A stretch of 64,000 nucleotides of DNA from Brachionus plicatilis. Taxonomy: Eukaryota; Rotifera; Eurotatoria; Ploima; Brachionidae. Both the position numbers and the translations under genes were made by a program. The notes under the pieces are model-generated. The model worked only from the letters and a program-made list of their open reading frames with translations. It was not told the origin of the DNA and ran no database searches. This document shows, piece after piece, positions 33,961-45,121 of this stretch. The stretch is from contig QEOQ01000688.1 of the NCBI GenBank assembly GCA_010279815.1, forward strand, positions 994,412 to 1,058,411, written 5' to 3'. Position 1 is the first letter of the stretch. Each line of letters opens with the position of its first letter.

Positions 33961-34229
33961 AATCAACGAAATGGTACAACTCAATAAAATCTAGTAAAAA
34001 ACTGTGCAAATTTAGCAGACCTTGATTATTTGATGCAACTTTGAATGTTGCACCATTCTGTATCCACAGAATTTTAAACTTTTAAACTTTTATAAAAAAA
34101 ATATTAATTTAAATAACTTAAAAATTTACAAAAATTAAAATTGAATATCTAAAAATTAAATCTTTAAACCGAATTTTTGGTTAACCAAATTTTCACCAAC
34201 CAGATTTTTTTAACGACTAAATTTGGATT

Positions 34230-34410
34230 TTTTTTTATAAACTCCTTGTGGAGCAGAGGGTTATCGCTTTTGATTTCCACTTAAGTCGATCTTTTGCCTT
34301 TACCCTTGCTTCTCCCCAAGTCATCTCCATTTCGATGGGCTCTTTCGTAATTGTTGACTTCCATGTTACCTTACGTTGCCATTGAGGTGTACATTGAAGG
34401 GCTCTTCAAA
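34230..34410 (-). mobile_element. LINE reverse-transcriptase C-terminal fragment
   Basis: The minus strand reads ...TPQWQRKVTWKSTIT, then MTWGEARVKAKDRLKWK, then ITLCSTRS followed shortly by a stop. The TWGEA...A.DR..W....LCS pattern is the conserved end of many LINE ORF2 proteins. Only about 55 codons remain. It differs from the LINE at 30293-32814, so a second family is represented. Confidence 0.75.
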
Positions 34411-34971
34411 CTAAAATGTTTAAAAAGTACGTCTAACAAATAAAGGATAAATTTAAAAGAAAAAAAAATTTTCGTCATTTTTTAAGAAAAATTAAAATGA
34501 ATAATAAATGTTATGGTAAAATACATATTCAATTTTTTAAAAAATTTTATTATAAATAATTCAAGTTATAAAAATTCACTAATTTAAACTTTAATTACAA
34601 AATCCTAAATTGACAATTTTCTATTAGTTTCTCTTAAGAGATTATAATTCTTTTAAAAGAGTTTTACCACTAAAATACTTTTAATAAAAAATTTTTTGTT
34701 TCGTTTTACAAAATTGCAATCATTGGAACTTTTAGCTGCTTCAAAATTCACTATTTTATTTTTTTTAGATGAAAACTAATAAAAAGATACGAAAAAAAAA
34801 TGTTCAGACTTAACTTATGTAATAAAAGTTTTGGTCAGCAATAAAGAACTTTTTTTCATAGTAAATAATAAATATAATATATTTTTTATAATCCTTTTCT
34901 TTTTTATGATAGTTAAAATTTAAAAATATTAAGTTTTTATTTAAATACATCAAAGTTAGAAACAAATAAAA
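34411..34971. other. AT-rich spacer
   Basis: 3' flank of the IFT25 gene. No other feature is supported. Confidence 0.4.
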
Positions 34972-35554
34972 TTATCGACTTCCTCGACCAAAATTGGCCC
35001 ATATATTTTGAATTGCAATGAAAGAATCATACGCCTCAGATATTGTAAATTTTAAATGTCGAACTTCTATTCCTCTTCCAAAATCAAGTTCACCATGTTG
35101 CAACTCGGTATTTTGATTTTTAAATGCTAATTAAACATATAAATAAACTTTTACTAAAAAAGATTAAAAAACATACATTTTTCATGGACTAATTCATAAT
35201 CAATTGGATTTGACTTGATGCTCTTTTCTACTACGAGATTTCTTACTAAAATATTTGAAAATATTTAAAAATTATTTTTTTAATTTGTTTTTTTAGAATT
35301 TTACTTTTGAAACAATCTAAGCTAATGTCTTTGATTTCAACTACTTGAGGGAATGAAATTGTTAGGGATTGTGGAAAAAGGCCAGTTGTCATCCAAAAAG
35401 TTTTCAGATTACTGGAAAATTTGGTTGATTAGAAAAAATCTTTTTGAATTGAAAAAAAATACCCATCAATAACATTTGATGCCGGATGGTTCTCATCATT
35501 GGAAATAGCAACTGATACATATGCTCCGGTTTGATCTAATGGTAAATTTTTCAT
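34972..35554 (-). CDS. IFT25: Intraflagellar transport protein 25 (HSPB11)
   Basis: Subunit of the IFT-B complex, which pairs with IFT27 and moves cargo in cilia. Four minus-strand exons splice cleanly: 35554-35463, 35411-35305, 35245-35177 and 35126-34972, giving 423 nt and 140 residues (human protein about 144). Family landmarks appear in order: an N-terminal beta strand, HPASNVIDG (Asn/Asp-Gly ligand loop), TFWMTTGLFPQSLTISF, and C-terminal VRHLKFTISEAYDSF. This is the discoidin/F5-8-type jelly roll known for this protein. Start ATG at 35554-35552 fits the family length. Introns are 50-60 bp. The gene lies 247 bp downstream of the SPT small-subunit gene on the same strand, too far for a read-through claim. 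Confidence 0.9.
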
Positions 35555-35801
35555 TTTAAACAATTTTGGTATTTTTTTTTCAAAATTCGAGCTAAAATTT
35601 TGAATATCTAATTCAATTTGAGATATGAAACATTTTTTGAATTTTTTGAAACCATAGAAACAATTTTTATTTTAAGGAGCCTTCAAAATTTGTCTTTTGC
35701 TTAAAATTCAATGAACATTTTAAAATTTAAATCAGATAATAAAAATGTGAATTTTTAAGATTTTATTTAATTAAAATTTGTAAATGTCAATTTTTTTAAT
35801 T

Positions 35802-36017
35802 TTAAAACAAATTTATTTTGGATACTAAATTGTATACATTTAATATTTGTGGTGGTAAAAATATAAATCCAGAATAAATTAACAATGAAACGATTATGAC
35901 CATAATTGTATTGAATAAATATTTCTCGTTGGTGTCCAAAATGTTCAATGCTGTCACAAAACTGTACTGCATATAAATCCAATGAATAAAATTAACAAAT
36001 TTTTTAATTATTTCCAT
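35802..36017 (-). CDS. SPTSSA: Serine palmitoyltransferase small subunit (ssSPT)
   Basis: A single exon encodes 71 residues, the typical length of ssSPTa. This small ER membrane protein activates the SPTLC1/SPTLC2 enzyme that condenses serine with fatty acyl-CoA, the first step of sphingolipid synthesis, and tunes acyl-chain choice. The conserved core can be read: HWIYMQYSFVTALNILD, then EKYLFNTIMVIIVSLLIYSG, then FIFLPPQI, with the transmembrane helix in the second block. Whether it corresponds to the a or b paralogue cannot be decided. The start codon is 258 bp from the divergent kinesin-like start at 36276, so the two may share a promoter. Confidence 0.88.
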   Translation of the reverse strand: MEIIKKFVNFIHWIYMQYSFVTALNILDTNEKYLFNTIMVIIVSLLIYSGFIFLPPQILNVYNLVSKINLF

Positions 36018-36275
36018 CTAAAATGAAATTTTTTTAATAACAAGCAAGACATGGATTTTTACTCATCCTTTAACACTTAATTTTAAAAGAAGATAAATAA
36101 TTTTTAAATAAATCTTGTTTATCCAAGATTAAAATTTTACAAACCTTCAAATTAGAAATTTTGCTTTTTAAGAAAATAAAGCTGCATAAAATAGCTGTAC
36201 ACGATTTTAAGTAGCAAATTTTTACATCTAGTTTTATCAAAATTATTCATATTAAAACGTCTTCAGAAATTAAAC
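36018..36275. promoter_or_regulatory. Probable bidirectional promoter interval
   Basis: 258 bp between divergent start codons (ssSPT on minus, kinesin-like on plus). No TATA box or other defined element stands out against the AT-rich background, so the call rests on gene arrangement. Confidence 0.4.
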
Positions 36276-38439
36276 ATGGAGCCAGAAATTTATGCCAGAA
36301 TCAAACCACTAAATTACAGATTCAAAAATTGTCTTACTAAAAACGACAAAGAATTGGTTCTCTCTCTGCCAGTAAAATTTAAAATGTACTCTTACAATTT
36401 CACCTTAATATTTTATAATTTATAGGAAAATCATAAGTATGGCGCAAAAAAAACAGTAAATTGAAAACTAATTTTCCAAATGTGTAAAAATTTAATTTTA
36501 ATTTAAGCAAACTTTTTTCTTAAATAAAATTTTCGATACAAATTCAACTCAGAGCGAATTGTTCAATCAGGTCTGCAGGCCAACAATTGAAGACTTATTC
36601 AGCGGAGTCAACTCGCTCCTAGTTTTTCATGGTGCTAGCAAGTCAGGAACAGAGTATACCATTTATGGTAATGAAAGAGATAATGGAATCATTCAAGAGA
36701 GTTTTTTTCTTTTATTTAGTCTAATTGAAAGGCATAAGTCAAACTTTCAGGAGGTATTTTATACTCTAAAAATAAATTCAAATAAAAATTGTGAGAAATT
36801 TTTCTAGCAAGTTCCTCAATATTATTCCGATTCAGACGAAAGTGATAGTTTGTATAAAAAAATTCCAAATCATAAATGGCACCAAAGAGTTCCTTACGAA
36901 CAAAATGCAGCAGCGCATCGACTTCCAAAATACTCTCTTTTTATTAGTTACACCGGCTTGGTTCACAATGAATTTGTTGACTTATTAGTCTCGGAAGATT
37001 CAAAAAAAAGAGATAAAATAAGTGAAATTGAAGTTGGATGCATAAAAAAGGCCATGGATCTTTTATTTATTGGTTTGGCATCAAGAAATGAATCCATTAG
37101 CCATAGAATTTTGAGCATAAAACTTGGACTGGGCAACAATCGCTATGCAAAGCTTTCCATTGTTGATTTGGCTTTTCAGAGCAATAATTTGAAAGAGAAC
37201 GAATGCATCAAATCTTCGATAATGGCATTGAGAAATTGTTTTGAGGCTTTAAAGGAAAAACAATACCCGAGAGCCAAAATACCTTATAGAGAGTCCAAAT
37301 TAACTTGGGCTCTTAAAAATTTTCTTTGCTCTGACTCTAGAATTAAAATAGTTCTTTGCTTGAATCCTTCTCAAGAAGAACTGACTAACACTTGTGTAAG
37401 TTTTTGAGTCCAAAAAATTAATTAAATAAAAATTTATTTTTAAAAGAATGTTCTGAAATTTGCTAATATTAAATTTGATTTCGAGTCTAATTTCAACTCA
37501 ACTTCAACCCCTAAAATAGCGCCAAGTTCGACCTTTTTCAAAAATTTTGCAGAATATGAAAGAATAGAAGATGATGATGAATCAAACCAGGAAATATATG
37601 AAGAATTCAAAGAGGAAAGACTGGCAAATGACGAAATTAGTGTCACCAATGATGATGAGATATCGACTGTTTTCAATCGACATCATGATGTGACAATATT
37701 GATCAAACGCTTGACTGAGCTGCAGCAGAAAATAAGCCAAATAAAATTTAACAATTCATTTGATGGAAAAATTAATGATTTTAAAAATGAAATAGAGATG
37801 TATTTGGGAAAGGAAGCAAATTTAACGCGACGCAAAAGCTCTGTTACTACCCTTGGTAACGAGACCGAATCGCTTACAAAAGTTAGCACTTTGAAGACAC
37901 TCAACGAGCCCGCCAATAAAGCTCAATTGAGTCGAAATGAGAAAAAAAGTGGCCAAAAAAAAGAGCTTGCACCTAAGATAAGAAAATTATCTAATAACAT
38001 TAAAAGCACTCTTAGAATGAGTAGAAATGGAAACTTTGAATTCATAGATGGAGTTCCAGTTGCTAATAGAAGAGGCCAAAAAAGGTCTAAATCAGTCGAG
38101 GTTTGGCTGGACCATAAACCTCAAAATATGGCCAAATTAGACACATTAATGCAACCAACTATGACAAAGAAAAATTCTGTCACAAAACTCGAATTTAAAG
38201 ATACTAAAAGATCTTCTAAATACGTGTTAACACATCAGCAGCAGGATGAATATGGAGAGGTGGTTACTAATTTAATAAAGGGAGATATAATAAAATCTCC
38301 TTCAGGAGGAAGCAGTGTTATATTTACAGACATTGAACGCTTGCATTTAAAATCGCCTCAGTTGGCTAGGCCAAGGCACCGTAAATCATCTGGTGTGCTT
38401 GAAAAAAATCCATTTATAATTGAAGATAAAGTAATTTGA
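36276..38439 (+). CDS. Kinesin-6-like protein with degenerate motor
   Basis: Five exons, all phase 0: 36276-36371, 36426-36455, 36508-36753, 36808-37395 and 37447-38439 (1953 nt, 650 residues). The motor domain aligns with the kinesin-6 group (KIF23/KIF20): start EIYARIKPL, LFNQVCRPTIEDLFSGVNSL, YSLFISYTGLVHNEFVDLL, then PYRESKLTWALKNFLCSDSR and IVLCLNPSQEE. Nucleotide motifs are lost. The P-loop reads GASKSGTEYT where GQTGSGKT is expected. Switch I lacks NxxSSRSH (RNESISHRI). Switch II DLAGSER is DLAFQSN. ATP hydrolysis is therefore unlikely, yet splice sites and frame are intact over 650 codons, so it is probably an expressed pseudo-motor. The tail is basic, with a short coiled coil near 405-440. 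A member of the centralspindlin group or a derived ciliary role are both open. Confidence 0.82.
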
Positions 38440-38971
38440 ACTTTTTTTGTTTTAAATAAAAAAAAATTGAATTTTTTGTTTTTAAAAGTGTTCAATTGGT
38501 ATTGAAGGTCATCCAAAGATAGGCAGAAATCTAACATTTAGATAATTTTTTTTAATCTTTATTTTGTAAATTGAAAATTTTTCCAGGTTTTCGAACCCTG
38601 ATGTTTTTCTATTAAATAGAACCAAAATTTTTCCTTTTTTTTTTTAATACTTACATTTGTTTCTGTTTCAAATTAATTCAATCAATATACGATTATACTT
38701 TAATTTAATTTATAAAATAAAATTTTAATTTTAATTGAAAAATTTTATTAATAGAATTAAATATTTTTATTCCAAATTACGCTTGTGTTTAAATCGACAA
38801 ATACTTAAAGATAAAGTAACTAAGTTTATTTTTGATTTGGCTTAATCTAATCTAATTATATACTTTTTTTTTCTTTCCACAAAATTAACTAAATAACTAA
38901 TTTTTTTGATAAAAAAACTTTAATTTCACATGTCTGGCTCAACCCTTAGCTGAGTCCACTCTTGCAAACAT
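38440..38971. other. 3' flank of kinesin-like gene
   Basis: AT-rich. AATAAA occurs shortly after the stop (about 38454). No further feature. Confidence 0.4.
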
Positions 38972-39250
38972 TAGATTATTTTGGTTAATGAGTTAAGTTA
39001 TCTATTGCTTCCTCTCGAAGATCATCAATTAAACAGTACAAATTAAAACTAACTTGTACGCATTTTGTTCTCCGACTCTTCCTCGGCTATTCCTTTCTTC
39101 AACTCTTAGAAAAGGAAAGGAAAAGTCAAGGAAGAGTTGAGGAAGAGTCGGAGAACAAAATGCGTACAAGTTAGTTTTAATTTGTACTGTTTAATTGATG
39201 ATCTTCGAGAGGAAGCAATAGATAATTAACTCATTAACCAAAATAATCTA
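38972..39250. repeat. Long palindrome (about 112-bp arms)
   Basis: 38972-39084 and 39139-39250 are inverted copies with near-perfect identity (tagattattttggttaatg, gatcatcaattaaacagt, gcattttgttctccgactc) around a 54-nt purine-asymmetric spacer. It could extrude as a cruciform. Confidence 0.9.
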
Positions 39251-39251
39251 A

Positions 39252-39491
39252 ATTCTTTCATATTCTGCAAAATTTTTGAAAAAGGTCGAACTCGGCGCTA
39301 TTTTAGGGGTTGAAGTTGAGTTGAAATTAGACTCGAAATCAAATTTAATATTAGCAAATTTCAGAACATTCTTTTAAAAATAAATTTTTATTTAATTAAT
39401 TTTTTGGACTCAAAAACTTACACAAGTGTTAGTCAGTTCTTCTTGAGAAGGATTCAAGCAAAGAACTATTTTAATTCTAGAGTCAGAGCAA
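39252..39491 (-). pseudogene. Inverted duplicate of kinesin-like exon 4 end, intron and exon 5 start
   Basis: Reverse complement of 37326-37565. It includes the intron and both splice sites, so it arose at the DNA level, not from mRNA. Only about one substitution was noticed (gcgccgagttcg for gcgccaagttcg), indicating a recent event. It begins directly after the palindrome. Confidence 0.92.
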
Positions 39492-40079
39492 GTTAGTTTT
39501 AAATTGTACCGTTTTAAGATAAGCTTAAGTTTAAATGTGTTTAAAGGGTGACAATTTTTGGGACAGGTAGAACGAAACATATAAAAAGATAAAAAATCAT
39601 AAATGAATAAAATAAAACATATATAAAATTATTTATTTAATTAATGAGAAAAAAACATATGACCAATTTCATAAAACGTTAAAAAACATAAATTCAATAT
39701 CAAATTTTTTTTAATATTTTTAGTTTAAAAAAACATGATCAATTTAAAATTAAAGATAAAAAGAAAAATTAAAATCCTTTGCTCAAAAAGACGAATTAAC
39801 TTTTTCACGTAAATTTACAGTAATTTAACGTAAAAGTTGAAAAATTACAATTAAAATTAATTTTTCTAAAAAACTTATGAATTTTTCAAATTGGAAGGTT
39901 TTTACTATTTCTTTAAACCATTCTTGAATTAGATTCAGTCTAAATTTTGTCCTATTTTAACTATTTAAGTTATTTTTTATGTAATTTAAGTTTTATTTTA
40001 TATAGTTATGTTTTTTTTCTCTATTTATATAAGCAAAAATTAGTAAAATTGACTATATGATTTTTTCTTTTTTCTTTAT

Positions 40080-40223
40080 GGCAAGTTTTTTTTCTATTTA
40101 ACTTTTTTGAAATTTTGTAATTACGTTGTTTAATTTAAACTCAATACTTAAGCATGTTAAAATTTGAAATTTAATTACGCATTATTTCTAAAAATGTAGT
40201 TAAAATAGAAAAAAAAACTTGCC
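40080..40223 (+). mobile_element. 144-bp MITE, family shared with 55501-55642
   Basis: Inverted ends ggcaagttttttttctattt. The interior contains taattacgttgtttaattta and aactcaatacttaagcatg. The copy at 55501-55642 is the same element in the opposite orientation. Confidence 0.85.
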
Positions 40224-41476
40224 ATATGTTTTTCTCTCTATTTATGTTTTTTTTCTACCTAACCCACTACTTTTGAAGATTGAGTTTTGTAAGATCTTGA
40301 TTTTGATCACCAAGGATTAAAAACCAAAGCTTTTTATGGTAGTTTAGGATCTTAATACCATACCAGAAATTATTTAAAAATAGGCTAATAAATTCCCTTT
40401 ATTTTATTTGTGTTTTGATATTAGAAATCTATAATTGTAAGACTTAAATGTTAATTTTTTTATCATAATTTCAATTGATCCATTATTGTAAAATAAACCT
40501 AAATTAATTAAAAAATTTCATAAAATTTATAAAAAAAATTAAAATTACCAATAAAATTCAATCATAAAATATCAAATTAAGATCTTACTCATTACATAAC
40601 CTGGCAATAATTCAATATTTGAAGATTTTTTTCTTTTTGAGATCCAAATTAGACAATGAGAAAATAGACCAGAAGCTCTTGAGATTCTCACGCGAATCTT
40701 CATACATTTTTTCTAATGAGATCTCACATGAATCTAAAATTTTTCTAAATGTAATCCACATTATATCTAAGTTAGATCTAAAATGAGATCTTACTGAGAA
40801 CGAGACCTGGGTTAGCAATATACAATTATACTTTAGGTCTCACCTCATTAACAAATCCTTCTAAATGAGTCAAAACTTTGGGTCAAATAGGGTGATAAAA
40901 TTGCCGATTTATTCTTTATCTTGTATCGAAATTGAATCACTAAAAATACTGAACCAAAAAATTTTCCTTACAAATTTTATTTGTGATTTATTTTCTATTA
41001 TGTGATGAATTGTCAACTCTTTATTTATTTTTCTTGAGTTTGAATAAAAAATTTTTTATATCAAAAATTTCTTTTCTACAAATCAAAATATTGAATTAAA
41101 TGATCCTGAACAAGAATTATTTAGCGAATTCTATAAAAATTTAGACAAAGAAGCTCAGTAAATATATTTTACTAAAATAAAGGTATTTTTTCTATACATT
41201 TAAATTTTAAAATTATCTGTAAAATTAAATTAAAATTTCATTATTTTTTAATTTCGTTAAATAATTTATTTTGATCAAAAGCCGAAACCAAATATGAAAA
41301 AAAGACCATCGCTTGGAATGCAGCACAATTAGTCATTTTTATCTTTTTTAAACATATTTCTAATAAAGAGAATTGAGCTAAATCTTAAATTTTGATGTTA
41401 ATTAATAATATTAAATAGAATAAGAACTTTTTACATTTTACCGTATTCCCTCGTTCGATATTGCAGCCTCAGAACC

Positions 41477-41567
41477 CGAAACACAACTTTGACGCAGGCA
41501 ATAAACACCATCTCGCCCATGTTAAAACATTCTTAACTTACACCGTATGCGTCAAAGTTGTGTTTCG
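41477..41567. repeat. 20-bp perfect inverted repeat
   Basis: cgaaacacaactttgacgca and its exact inverse are separated by 51 bases. No flanking duplication is visible. It may be the termini of a very small MITE or a structural hairpin. Confidence 0.75.
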
Positions 41568-42213
41568 AGTATTGGCCCACGTTGAAAGTAAAGATTTTTA
41601 AATTTAGTTCGGTATTTAAGCTTGAGATTTTTCCAAAAAATAAAAAATAAAATAATCATTTTTCTAATTTTTCTTTGTATTCAATTTACAGCGCTGGGTC
41701 AAATGTAAAATTCAAAAAAATAATTTTTATTTTTTTGACAGAAACTCTTTTGTTAATGATGCATTAAATTAAAAATCTTTGCTTTCAACGTGGGCCAAAT
41801 ATAATCAAAAATAAAATCATTAAGTAAAATATGTAATAAAATCAGAAATTAGAGTTAATAAAAAATTAATACGCCGATAAAAATTTAATTTTTCACTTTA
41901 CTTAGCTTAAATCAAAACTTAAAAAAGGATCAGCCGATTACATTAGGATTAAAAGTATGGAAAAGGTGATCCTATCAATTGACCATGCATTCTTCCTCTT
42001 AAATATCTATAAATAATAATCTATAAATAAATTTAAAAATTGCAGTTAACTTTATTTACTTTGAGAGATTAACAAAAAAATTTTCAAGTTAATAAATGAA
42101 AAATATTCCTATTATTAATTATTAAAAATTATTTTCTGTTAAAAAAAATAATTTTTTAATAATAAAACTCTACTTTCATGCAAAATCTTCTTGAATAAAT
42201 AGCTCTATTTGAA

Positions 42214-42399
42214 TTAAAAGGTTTTTCGTATTTTGAAAATAATTTTAAATGTATGATTTGGATGGCGAATTGGAGATTGAAAATTAAGAATATATGAAGG
42301 TGCTGCATTTTGTTTAGGAGTACCAACGATGGTTTCGAATTTGTGGGTATGAGAAAAAAGTGGAAGTCGAGCTAATGGTGTTTGGTGAAAAGTTTCAAA
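42214..42399 (-). CDS. Probable terminal exon of an unrecognised gene
   Basis: On the minus strand an open phase-0 stretch of 61 codons ends in TAA at 42214-42216. The reading starts FETFHQTPLARLPLFSH and continues THKFETIVGTPKQ, NAAPSYILNF. Proline/serine spacing and residue choice are protein-like, faintly reminiscent of SHIPPO/ODF3-type filament proteins, but the repeat motif itself (PGPxxY) is absent. Possible acceptors lie at 42400-42401 or slightly upstream. A 24-nt segment with good splice signals at about 42674-42697 might be a preceding micro-exon in phase. No start codon was found. Confidence 0.35.
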   Translation of the reverse strand, partial: FETFHQTPLARLPLFSHTHKFETIVGTPKQNAAPSYILNFQSPIRHPNHTFKIIFKIRKTF

Positions 42400-44049
42400 C
42401 TTCCAAAAAAAGCTTTTAATATTTAAAAAAATAATTTAGATAATTAAATCTTGTTTGTATTTTAGAATGTATTAAATTTAATTTAAATTGATTAAGTTAA
42501 ATTTATAATAAATAAATTATGGCCTTTTTTCTAACAATTTAAAAAACCCTAAAATAAAAAAAATAAAAATCTGATGGATCATTATTTTTTCGATTTTCTG
42601 AATTGTCAATTAGAATCTAGTTAACTGCATGGCTATCAAACCGTTTATTTAGATTAACGAAGATAAATCTTACCATGTCCGATAATCATTGTAGTACCTA
42701 GTAAAATCCTTCGTTCGAAGAAAACAAACAATTAAAAAGACAAAAGAAAGGTCTTTCTTCTTTTTCTTCAATCTTGGAGGCTTAAGGACACTTCATTCTA
42801 ATTAAATGATGCTTTGAACTTCACAAAATCATTTACTTTAAGTCATTTTTAGTATTTTTTAGAAAAAAATAATCAAAAAATTAAAACAATATTTTTATCT
42901 ATAATTAGAGAGCACTTTTACATTTATTATGGAATGATGTTTGTGCTTTATCTATTTTTCTTAGATAAAAATATAACAAAATTTTATCAGATAACAAAAA
43001 GATATTCTGTTTAAATAATCTCTAATGAGTCTTGAGATCTGAACTAAATAATTCTAAAAAAATCATATTTGAATAGTATATCTTTATTTTTTTTAATTTC
43101 CGCTCATATCAGCTTCAGTTTTAAAAATTGACCGACACTTTTTGAATGGTGAGCCTTCTGTCAACAAATAAATTTGAAATTTGACAAAATTTTAAAAAAA
43201 GATTTTTTAAAAAATATTAGGCTTTTTAAAGAATTAAAATAAAAAATATCTACCTTAATCGAATTTGAACGAAAGGTTTAAAAATACCATTTTAAAATCT
43301 CAATATCCGGGCTCAATGGCAATTTTAAAATTTGAAAACAACACGTCTTAGTTTTGTTGACTTTGTAAAATATCAATAATAATTTTAATATTAATATTAT
43401 TATTAATATTAAAATTTTTATTAATTACTCAAGAGTTCGAACTAACGTGTTGTATAATTTTTATTGACGAATATTTCATTTTTTTAAATTTTCATGAAAG
43501 CTTTAAATGTTTTCAAATAAAGATCAAATTTAAAATTATTAGTTTGTAAATAAAATAATTTTTTAGAACTTATTTTTTATTTTAAAAGCCATTCCATGAG
43601 AAAATTCTATTAAGAAATTTTGAGAAATCGCAAGTTTAAACATCAAATATTTTAAGAGCATTTTAAGATCTTATATGGTTAATTTTTGAAATTTTTTTTA
43701 TTTCATAGGAATTAATTAGAAAAATTAAAAAAGTTAGTTTTTCAAACTTATTTAAAATTTTTAAGTTTTAGATTTGGACAAATTAATCATTTTTTTTTAT
43801 ATATTTGCAGATGATAAAAAACTTTTATTTTTATTGTCATAGATCATTCATAGCCTAACAAAATCAAAACTATTAATCCAAAATACTTAAATTAATTTAT
43901 TTGTATATTTTACATGGAAAAAAATATTTTCTCAAAGTTTTAAGTTCATTTGTCAATCTTAGTCCACTAAATTTGATAAGATACCAATATTTGGATAGAA
44001 AAAAACTTATTTTAAAAATATTTTATTGTTTATAGATATAATAAAAATA
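42400..44049. other. AT-rich spacer with one possible short exon
   Basis: A minus-strand segment 43157-43093, after acceptor ttgttgacag, reads GSPFKKCRSIFKTEADMSG and ends in TAA. It might be a terminal exon but has no partner. An AT palindrome at about 43381-43420 (aattttaatattaatatt) is simple sequence. Confidence 0.3.
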
Positions 44050-45121
44050 TTATTTATTTTCATCATTTTCTAAAATTTCTCCGCATTCTAATCGAACAAA
44101 ATCGTTAATTTTTGCATGATTTTCATTAATAAAATCTAAAACTCTTGTATTTGGCTTCATTAAAAATTCTTGATAAAGAAGTCTTGTCTCGTTATCATCA
44201 ATTTTAACAGGTTCATCCAAATTAACTTCTTCTACGGGCATTTCACCAAGAGTTAAAGGCTTCATGCCAACCACATGCTGAGCTATTTGACGTCCAATAT
44301 CAAAAGTTTTATAATTTTCATTTTTCTGAGTAAGGCTAAAATTGACCAGAGCACCATATTTTCCAAAGTGACAATTGTTCATCGGATCAGTAATAGAACC
44401 ATGCATATACCATCCCATTTTTTCATCTTCTCTCAAGCTTAACACAACAGCTCGTCTAATTGACATGTTTTCTCCCAAAGTTCCGATTGCCAAAGCAATT
44501 TGATCTCCTAGAGTCTTGTTTTGATCCAAAAACTTTATTTTATTTAACTCTTCTTTTTCAATTAGCTCCTAGAAAAATCATTTAATTTATAGAAAAAAAG
44601 TGCATATTTTATTTATTTCAAACTAAGGTCGCCAACTTTTTTGCATAATTCGATTGACGAACTTAGTTTGGTAGAAAAATAGTCACTTTTACTTTATTTC
44701 CTTTAACTGGTGCATTCCATAAAATTGATTTGGCCAAATGGGAAGATAGATCTAAAAATTTTTCGTTTCTAGCAACAAAATCAGTTTCACAATTAAGTTC
44801 GACTAATGTTGCCAGATTTTTTTCCTTTTCAGCATACAGCACCAAGGTTCCTTGTTTGGTCTGCCTGTTTTTTAGCTTCTCAGCTTTGCTCCATCCTTCC
44901 TTTTGAGCTTGTTCGTTCAGCCATTTAGTGGCAGCCTCGATATCACCCTCATTTTTTTCTAATGCCTCCTTGCATTTATTCAATGCATAGCCAGTTGATT
45001 TTCTTAGTTTGAACAAATTTGAACTAGAACCTTTGGCTTCTTGAAGCAACGATTTGGACTCGCAAATGGAGCGAACCAAACTCGGTTTAACTGTGATTTG
45101 ATTTATCAATTTTACAAACAT
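44050..45121 (-). CDS. TSFM: Mitochondrial translation elongation factor Ts
   Basis: EF-Ts recycles mitochondrial EF-Tu from GDP to GTP form. There are two minus-strand exons, 45121-44693 and 44568-44050 (948 nt, 315 residues; human about 325), with a 124-bp GT-AG intron. A basic N-terminal presequence (MFVKLINQITVKPSLVRS) suits mitochondrial import. It is followed by the UBA-like domain LRKSTGYALNKCKEALEK, then EAQKEGWSKAEKL and the diagnostic LVELNCETDFVARNEKF. Exon 2 gives the core LGDQIALAIGTLGENM, GKYGALVNF, IAQHVVGMKPL and the C-terminal VDFVRFECGE equivalent (NDFVRLECGEI). All key EF-Tu contact segments are present. It is divergent from COX5B, with 607 bp between start codons. Confidence 0.95.

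Larger units (their letters stand above)
39492..42213. other. Mostly AT-rich spacer
   Basis: Contains the MITE at 40080-40223 and the 20-bp inverted repeat at 41477-41567. A plus-strand stretch ending in a TAA at about 41160 (NDPEQELFSEFYKNLDKEAQ) looks protein-like but has no clear acceptor. Nothing else is supported. Confidence 0.4.

Noticed and set aside
39360..39491. A second kinesin gene
   Set aside because: It is a 240-bp reverse copy including the intron and part of two exons only, not a gene.
42214..42399. SHIPPO/ODF3-type protein identity
   Set aside because: Proline spacing is reminiscent but the defining PGPxxY repeat is absent in the visible exon.
43370..43440. AT palindrome as a mobile element
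   Set aside because: Made only of taat/attt words; expected by chance in such AT-rich sequence, without flanking duplication.
44570..44692. An extra coding exon in the EF-Ts intron (VRQSNYAKKLATLV after a TAA)
   Set aside because: The exon 1-exon 2 join is already in phase and of family length. Including it would need a stop read-through or an out-of-phase splice.
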